Assembly (NCBI GenBank): GCA_020353195.1 | Contig: CP070691.1 | Span: forward strand, 1,521,212 to 1,578,009 | Length of the DNA: 56,798 nucleotides | Reading direction: 5' to 3' | DNA from: Phycisphaerales bacterium | Lineage (GTDB): Bacteria > Planctomycetota > Phycisphaerae > UBA1845 | Translations under genes and position numbers: made by a program | Notes under the pieces: generated by a model | Databases searched by the model: none | The model's input: the letters and a program-made list of their open reading frames with translations, nothing else | What the model was told of the DNA's origin: nothing | In this document: positions 51,184 to 56,798 of the stretch, piece by piece | Layout of the letters: each line of letters opens with the position of its first letter | Position numbering within the stretch: the stretch's first letter is position 1

Positions 51184-52983
51184 ATGGCGGATACGGTCGC
51201 CACGATGATTGGCGGGGAGATTCATTACTGGCGCGTGGCGCGCCGTCACTGGGACAGGATTCTGGAGTCCGCCCGATCGCTGAGTGTTCAGGTCATCGGT
51301 ACGTACGTGCCGTGGGCGTATCACGAAACGCGCGAAGACGAGTACGACTTCTCGCGGCTTGAAGAGTTCCTCGAGGCGGTCGAGCGGGGCGGGTTCAAGG
51401 TTTTCGCCCGGCCGGGGCCGTTCATCTACTCGGAATACCGCAACTGGGGCATCGCCGACCACGCGGTGCCGTATCACAAGCTGCATCCGGAGTTTCAGCG
51501 CAAAGCCGCCCGCTGGATCGCCGCGGCGATGGACGCGATCCGGCCCTATCTCGGCCGACTGGTGATCGCGGTCCAGGCGGACAACGAGATCGACCCGATG
51601 CTACACTACTACGGCGAGGACCTGGGCTTCGCCGACTGGCTTGGCGAGCGCTACGGCACGATTGACGACCTGAACCGGGCCTGGGGCACGACGTACGCCG
51701 CGTTTGACGAGGCGATGCCGACGCTTGCGCCGTTCGTAGAGGACCAACGGCTGTACGACGGCTGCCGATACCGATACGACCTGGCCACGAAATACGCGCG
51801 GTGGGTCGTCGGCGAATACCGCAACAACGGCTGCCACGTGCCGATCGTGTTGAACACGTGGCCCGGCGTCGACGCTCAGAACTGGCGCGACCTGAGCGAA
51901 CTGGCGGACGTGTACGGCATCGACCCGTATCCGCCGAACGAGTGCCGCACCGGGTTCCGCTACTTCCGCGAGCGGTTGCGGCTGCTGCGGGCGGTGACGG
52001 ACGTTCCCTATCTGGCGGAGTTCGCGTCCGGGATCTGGCACGGCATGCCGGACCGCTCGTATTCGCCGGACCACTATCGCCTGACGACCCTGACGGCGCT
52101 GGCGAGCGGAGTCCGGGGCTGGAACTGGTACATGCTCGTCGATCGCGACAACTGGACGGGGGCGCCGATCAACGAGCGGGGCGTGACGCGCCCGCAAATC
52201 GGCCTGACGTTCGCCGAGGCGGTCGAGAACTTCCGTGCCCTTGCTGCCGCGCCGCCGCCGGAAACGTCGTGCGCTGTCACGTGGTCCTGGCGATGCCAGC
52301 AGATCGCCCAGATCCGAAAGACCGACGTGGACGATCCGCTGTTCGACGTGCTGCACGAGATGGGCGTCGAGTACGACTTCGTCGACGTCGATCGCGACTT
52401 CGATCCGCCCCGCATGGTGCTGGTCGGCGGTGACGTCGAGTGCCCCGAGCGGCTGTGGCGGTACGTCGAAGACGGCGGCAACCTGGTTCTGTTTCAGAAG
52501 CTGATCGACGGCTGTCCGAGGCCGGACGGTACGAGTCATCCGGGTCCGCGGAACCTGGAGGTGTCGCTCGGGTTTGTCACGGACGGCGCGGTGTCCGCCT
52601 ACCGTCGCGTGCCCGGTACGCCGATCACCGCCAGGCAACTGCCGATACCGGCGGACGAAGACGAGCGCCGGTTCATCGAGCTGGGCGTGGGTCGAACCTA
52701 TACGACCGGCTATCACGAGAAGCGCGGAGCGGGCACGGTGACGGTGCTCGGTTGCCCGCCGAGCGCGGACGCGATTCTGGCGCTGCACCGGTTTTTCCAG
52801 ATCGAGATTCCGGTGCTGCCGCTGACGCCCGGCGTTCACGCCGTCAAGCGCGGAGACCGGATCATCGTGTTGAATCCGGGCGAGGCGAAGTCGGCCAGGC
52901 TGCGGGCCGATGGTCGTGTCCGCCACGTCGACCTGCCGCGGTGTTCGGGCGTCATCGTCGGCACCAAGGACGGAGATTCTTGA
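51184..52983 (+). CDS. Beta-galactosidase-like enzyme (GH35/GH42 type)
   Basis: A 599-residue clan GH-A enzyme. The N-terminal barrel begins MIGGEIHYWRVARRHWDRIL and runs through IGTYVPWAYHETREDEYDF and FARPGPFIYSEY, hallmarks of GH35/GH42. Glu135 in QADNEIDPM is the likely acid/base and Glu279 in YLAEFASGIW the likely nucleophile. Residues from about 350 form a glutamine-amidotransferase-like and beta domain (MVLVGGDVECPERLWRYVED). No signal peptide is present. The Shine-Dalgarno is weak. The next gene, 122 bases on, encodes a secreted beta-helix protein, suggesting a local polysaccharide-use function. Confidence 0.88.
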   Translation: MADTVATMIGGEIHYWRVARRHWDRILESARSLSVQVIGTYVPWAYHETREDEYDFSRLEEFLEAVERGGFKVFARPGPFIYSEYRNWGIADHAVPYHKLHPEFQRKAARWIAAAMDAIRPYLGRLVIAVQADNEIDPMLHYYGEDLGFADWLGERYGTIDDLNRAWGTTYAAFDEAMPTLAPFVEDQRLYDGCRYRYDLATKYARWVVGEYRNNGCHVPIVLNTWPGVDAQNWRDLSELADVYGIDPYPPNECRTGFRYFRERLRLLRAVTDVPYLAEFASGIWHGMPDRSYSPDHYRLTTLTALASGVRGWNWYMLVDRDNWTGAPINERGVTRPQIGLTFAEAVENFRALAAAPPPETSCAVTWSWRCQQIAQIRKTDVDDPLFDVLHEMGVEYDFVDVDRDFDPPRMVLVGGDVECPERLWRYVEDGGNLVLFQKLIDGCPRPDGTSHPGPRNLEVSLGFVTDGAVSAYRRVPGTPITARQLPIPADEDERRFIELGVGRTYTTGYHEKRGAGTVTVLGCPPSADAILALHRFFQIEIPVLPLTPGVHAVKRGDRIIVLNPGEAKSARLRADGRVRHVDLPRCSGVIVGTKDGDS

Positions 52984-53105
52984 TTCGTGATCGCCGGTTG
53001 GCGGTCTCTTGGCCGCGTAGGCGGGCGAGCCCGGCCGCAAACCGGAACGCGAAAACGGCAGACGCCGTTGGGATGCTGTCGCCACGAACTTTGCGGAGTA
53101 CAATC

Positions 53106-56100
53106 ATGCGCACATTCGTATTTTGCCTGTTGATCCTGTCGGCGCCGCTTTCCGCCCAGGTCCCTAAGCCCATGCCGGTCACCAAGGACATCACGTTGGA
53201 AAAAGACGCCGTGCTGCGGGAGAGTCTGGACATCCGCGCCGACAACATCACCATCGACGGCAACGGAGCCACGCTGCTGGGCATGGGGAAACCGGGCGAC
53301 ACGAAATCGCTGGGCGCCGCCGGCATCGGCATCCGGGCGGAGGGGCGCTCCAGCATCACCATCCGAAACATCAAGGTCCACGGGTACGAGTCGGGCTTGG
53401 TGGCGACCGACGGCGAAGGATGGGTCATTGAGAACTGCGACTTCTCCGGCAACTACCACGATCCGGACCACGGCTGGGGAGACGGCAAGCGCAACGGCGG
53501 GATCATTCTGACCCGCATCTGCAAGAGCGTGATCCGAAACAACAAAGCGAACAACGTCTGGAACGGGCTCGACCTTTGGGAATGCGACGACAACACGATC
53601 GAGAAGAACGACTTTTCGCACTGCTCCAACGTGTGCCTGAAGATGTGGACCGCGTGCCGCAACGTCGTGACGGACAACAACCTGTCCTACGGCCTGCGCA
53701 TCCGGCCGGGCGAGGTCCACGCGCGCGACTCGACCAGCGTGCTCATGGAGAGCGGCTCGAACGACAACCGGTTCGAGCGCAACGACATCACGCACGGCGG
53801 CGACGGCGTGTTCATTCGCGTTCTGAACGGCTGGGTGTCCACCGGCAACGTGTTCATTGAGAACGACTGCTCCTACGCGAACAACAACGGGTTCGAGGCG
53901 TGGAGCCCGGGGAACACCTACATCGGCAACAAGGCCAACCATTGCAGCTACGGCTTCTGGCTGGGCGGGTCGGACCAGACCATCCTTCGCGGCAACGAAG
54001 CCGCCTACAACGGTCAACCCGACGGCTTCCATAACGCGCCGGAATCAGACTTCACGCACGGCGGGATCGTGATCGTGCACGGTCCGGGCAGCCACAGCAT
54101 CATCGAGGGTAACTACTGCCACCACAACAACGGCGGGGGCATCGTGTTCCGCGGCGACCTGGGCACCCGCGGCGCGAAGTGGAAGATGTTCCACCTGATC
54201 GTGCAGAACAACCGGCTCGAACACAACCGGTGCGGTATCTTCGGCCGCTTCACCGACTGGCTCGATCTGGCGGGCAACACATTCAAAGACAACGAATCCG
54301 ACGAGTGCTTCGAGGAGGTCGACAACCTGACCCGCCGCGAGCCCGATCCCGAGGGGCACCCCGCACCGGAGGCGGTGCTGGAAGGGCCCTCGCGGGCGCG
54401 GACCGGAATCCCGGTCGTGTTCGACGCCTCGAAGAGCACGGACGTCGCCGGCCGCCCGCTCTCATATCAATGGTACATCGGCGGAACGATCTATACGACC
54501 CCGAAGGTCGAACGCGTCTTTGTCGGGCCCGGGTTCCACCGCATCGGGCTGACGGTCACGAACGGCTACCTGGCGGATCTGGCGTTCGTGGACTTCTATG
54601 TGACGAGGCCCGTCAAGGAGGTGGCCACCGAGGGCCAGGCGTCCGTCTGGGGATGGGAGATGGGCGACAACGCGGACGGCAAGGGCAACGTCCGGTTCAC
54701 GAATGACGCCGTCGCGATCATGGGCAAGACGTCGGTGCACATGCGCCCCGATCCGTATAAGGGCGCGGATGTGTCGGCGATCTTCCCGAAAACCCGAGAC
54801 GCGCGCTGGCAACTGAGCGGCGGGAAGCAGCTTTCGTTCTGGATGAGGTTTCAGAACGGCAACCACGGTTTCCAAGGGCCCAACCCGATCGTCCGGCTGC
54901 ACTCGGGCAAGAGGGCGTTCACCTACGTCCCCGCGCTGAACAACATGCCGAGGAACCTGCTCGGCGACCCGCCATACAGCGAGGCCCGATGGGGATGGCT
55001 CCACGTGACCGTTCCGCTCGGCGGCTCGAGCGAGTGGGTGCGGTCGGAGACGTTCGCCGGGGCTCGGCCTCCGCATCTCGACAACGGCCTGGAATTCACG
55101 ACGGTGAGCACGCCGATCCAGACGCAAGGCCCGTCTTCGCTGGCGTCGGATGGGAAGGACCTGTACTGCGCGACCATGGATGGCGAACGTTTCCTGCGCT
55201 CCGCCGATGGTCGCGGGTGGACCGGCTTGAAGAAGGTGTCGGCCGACCTCCGCCATCGCGGCAGCGCGTGGATCAACGGCATGCTGGCGTACTATGCTCG
55301 TGGTGGCGACAAGGGTCAGCTCGTGCTGCGGTGCCGGGCCGAGGAGAAGAACGCGTTCGGCCAGGACGTGGACAGACTCGTCGCGTATGACATAGCGGCC
55401 GACACCTGGTCGTGGGTGCCCACGACGACCATCCTGGGACACGGCGCGACAGTCGTTGGCGACCATGTCTATGGGATCGCGCACGCGATCATGGGCAATT
55501 ACGGCGGGCCGATCTGCCGCGTGAATCTGGCTTCGCCCGGCGCCGGGGACGAACGCACGGTCCTGGGCAGCATCAAAGGCCCGAACGACGCGTGGTTCAG
55601 CCGGGCGGGACAACTGGCGCTGCTGAACGGGAAAATCTACGGCACGAAGAACGACTGGGAAACGCCGCAGCCACAGGAGCCGGACAAGATCGGTGATCGG
55701 CTGTACGTGTTCGACCCGGACGATTTCGTGGTTTCCACTTTCCGAGACGGCGACCCGTGGGACTCGAAGAACTGGTCGGCCGGCCTGACCCCGTGCAAGG
55801 ATCTCGGCCCGCTGCCGTTCGAGATCGGACACGGCGCGGCGCTGGTGCCGTTGCCCCCGAATTGGAGCCGTAACGTCGGCGCGCAGGGCGGCCTGTTCAT
55901 CGTCGCCGGGTGCTCTCCGTCGAACCACGAGGGCTACGGTTCACCGTCCAACCGATACGCGATCTACGACGTCGCCGGCGCCGCGTTCACCACGGGGACG
56001 CTGCCCGACATCACCGGGACCGGAACCTCGGCCGCGTTTCACGACGGGAAAGTGTATGTCAAGCGCGGGGGCGTGAACTTCGGCCCCGGCAACAGCGAGT

Positions 56101-56276
56101 TGTGGATCGTCAGGCCGTTGCCGCCGGGCGAGGCCGAACGCGCGGCGGCGAGAACCAAGACGCAGAAGATGTCGCTCGACAACATCGACTCCGTGAGCCT
56201 CCAGTTCGACTCGCTGGGGTACAAGCCGTTTTCAATCTGGATCGACGGCCTGGCATTCGAGAGAATCTCCCGGTGA
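53106..56276 (+). CDS. Secreted beta-helix/PKD protein with CBM interrupted by a propeller
   Basis: A 1056-residue exported protein. Signal peptide 1-18; right-handed beta-helix about 25-410 (RADNITIDGNGATLLGMG, NNKANNVWNGLDLWECDDN); PKD domain about 420-500 (PVVFDASKSTDVAGR, LSYQWYIGG); then a GFQ-type beta-sandwich begins (about 515-652: LSFWMRFQNGNHGFQGPNPI, WGWLHVTVPLGGSSEWVRSE). At about 655 the domain is broken by a kelch-like propeller (about 665-1010: LASDGKDLYCATMDGERF, GHGATVVGDHVYGIAHA, GKIYGTKNDWE), and the sandwich resumes at 1021-1056 (MSLDNIDSVSLQFDSLGYK, FSIWIDGLAFERI). ATG 53106 has GGAG 7 bases upstream. Catalysis not assigned; polysaccharide binding or cleavage is likely. 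Confidence 0.88.
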   Translation: MRTFVFCLLILSAPLSAQVPKPMPVTKDITLEKDAVLRESLDIRADNITIDGNGATLLGMGKPGDTKSLGAAGIGIRAEGRSSITIRNIKVHGYESGLVATDGEGWVIENCDFSGNYHDPDHGWGDGKRNGGIILTRICKSVIRNNKANNVWNGLDLWECDDNTIEKNDFSHCSNVCLKMWTACRNVVTDNNLSYGLRIRPGEVHARDSTSVLMESGSNDNRFERNDITHGGDGVFIRVLNGWVSTGNVFIENDCSYANNNGFEAWSPGNTYIGNKANHCSYGFWLGGSDQTILRGNEAAYNGQPDGFHNAPESDFTHGGIVIVHGPGSHSIIEGNYCHHNNGGGIVFRGDLGTRGAKWKMFHLIVQNNRLEHNRCGIFGRFTDWLDLAGNTFKDNESDECFEEVDNLTRREPDPEGHPAPEAVLEGPSRARTGIPVVFDASKSTDVAGRPLSYQWYIGGTIYTTPKVERVFVGPGFHRIGLTVTNGYLADLAFVDFYVTRPVKEVATEGQASVWGWEMGDNADGKGNVRFTNDAVAIMGKTSVHMRPDPYKGADVSAIFPKTRDARWQLSGGKQLSFWMRFQNGNHGFQGPNPIVRLHSGKRAFTYVPALNNMPRNLLGDPPYSEARWGWLHVTVPLGGSSEWVRSETFAGARPPHLDNGLEFTTVSTPIQTQGPSSLASDGKDLYCATMDGERFLRSADGRGWTGLKKVSADLRHRGSAWINGMLAYYARGGDKGQLVLRCRAEEKNAFGQDVDRLVAYDIAADTWSWVPTTTILGHGATVVGDHVYGIAHAIMGNYGGPICRVNLASPGAGDERTVLGSIKGPNDAWFSRAGQLALLNGKIYGTKNDWETPQPQEPDKIGDRLYVFDPDDFVVSTFRDGDPWDSKNWSAGLTPCKDLGPLPFEIGHGAALVPLPPNWSRNVGAQGGLFIVAGCSPSNHEGYGSPSNRYAIYDVAGAAFTTGTLPDITGTGTSAAFHDGKVYVKRGGVNFGPGNSELWIVRPLPPGEAERAAARTKTQKMSLDNIDSVSLQFDSLGYKPFSIWIDGLAFERISR

Positions 56277-56415
56277 CCGCGCGAAATGAGTTTGTCCTGC
56301 CGACTCACGCGCCCTACAATCGTGGCGGGTCGTGGAAGGCCGTTCGGCAGCATGCCGGGCTCAGCCGCTGTGTTTTGCGCTGTGGCCCGCAGGGCCGGGC
56401 CTCGGAGGAACGGCG

Positions 56416-56658
56416 TTGACGATCGAGGTGCGACTTTTCGCGACGCTGCGGGAGTATCTGCCCGCGAGCGATGGCCGGACCAGTGCGCAAGTCGACGTGC
56501 CGGCCCGCGCTTCTGTGGCCGATGTCCTGACGAAGCTTGGCATCCCTGTGGCGATGGCGTCTCTGATCCTGGTGGACGGCCGGCACGAATCGGACAAGCG
56601 CCGCAAGCTCGACGACGGATGCGTGCTGAGCGTCTGGCCACACATAGGTGGGGGGTAG
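56416..56658 (+). CDS. MoaD/ThiS-like ubiquitin-fold sulfur carrier
   Basis: An 80-residue beta-grasp protein (TIEVRLFATLREYLP start, SVADVLTKLGIP, LDDGCVLSVWPHIGGG end). The C-terminal Gly-Gly(-Gly) is the site that MoaD/ThiS proteins have adenylylated and thiocarboxylated to carry sulfur for molybdopterin, thiazole or other synthesis. I chose TTG 56416 because GGAGG lies 7 bases upstream and the fold starts immediately; a longer frame to 56332 adds no domain. No moa or thi gene is in the window, so the pathway is undecided. Confidence 0.82.
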   Translation: MTIEVRLFATLREYLPASDGRTSAQVDVPARASVADVLTKLGIPVAMASLILVDGRHESDKRRKLDDGCVLSVWPHIGGG

Positions 56659-56798
56659 AGCGCGTCGGCTGGGGCAGCTGGTCCTGAACCGGGAGCCTCC
56701 GAATCGACGCCGGTAGGTCCTACCGGGATCTGAAGGCGCTCCGTATTACACGGCCTGTTCGGCGTTTGTGCCAGCCGGCAGGCATCTTCGTGCGTTAA
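56659..56798. other. Right-edge segment without a recognised gene
   Basis: The last 140 bases show no convincing coding frame; I cannot say what lies beyond the edge. Confidence 0.4.

Overview
The window is a GC-rich, gene-dense chromosomal segment that reads as a planctomycete, most likely of the Phycisphaerae side. The evidence is pseudopilins with the typical planctomycete N-terminus, secreted proteins ending in paired EF-hand (dockerin-like) repeats, asparagine- and cysteine-rich secreted linkers, an Hsp70 next to a J-like/FHA protein, a PhnD-like sensor kinase, and a MurA gene showing that peptidoglycan precursors are made. No phage, IS element, CRISPR array, tRNA or rRNA was recognised. 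The assignment is inference from gene content.

Left part (1-24.8 kb), mostly housekeeping. A plus-strand cluster holds a truncated helical protein, a nucleotidyltransferase-like/degenerate radical-SAM fusion, an Hsp70 and a J-like/FHA protein. A KamA-family radical SAM enzyme converges on and overlaps rtcB. The minus-strand run prmC-murA-archease-rtcB follows, then pyrD (plus), tatC with a large periplasmic insertion (minus), a zinc-ribbon membrane protein with a pseudopilin (plus), and a YfcE-like phosphodiesterase (plus). Next come a minus-strand apt / sensor kinase / double-receiver regulator set, a secreted FlgT-like protein (minus), and an enlarged membrane pyrophosphatase (plus) followed by a gene remnant.

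Right part (25-48.3 kb), an exoprotein island. Six large secreted proteins, all on the minus strand, are built from a few shared modules: a beta-propeller, a roughly 200-residue module ending in an RFRGTDW-like motif, a GFQ-type beta-sandwich (CBM-like) module, and an N-terminal signal peptide. Five of the six end in a dockerin-like double EF-hand tail. Two carry HExxH zinc-peptidase motifs. Two pseudopilins and a membrane zinc-ribbon protein sit directly beside them in operon-like order, and a third zinc-ribbon/pseudopilin pair lies at 13.4-14.9 kb. A secreted beta-helix/PA14-like protein (plus) lies inside the island.

Far right (48.5-56.8 kb), carbohydrate genes. A GH31 enzyme (minus) is divergent from a GH35/GH42-like enzyme and a large secreted beta-helix protein (plus), followed by a MoaD/ThiS-like ubiquitin-fold protein.

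The most unusual items are the recurring pseudopilin / zinc-ribbon / dockerin-tagged exoprotein association, a CBM-like domain interrupted by a whole propeller in the 53.1 kb gene, and a radical-SAM/SPASM fusion that has lost its N-terminal cluster cysteines. A palindrome with two mutually exclusive hairpins upstream of one exoprotein gene also stands out.
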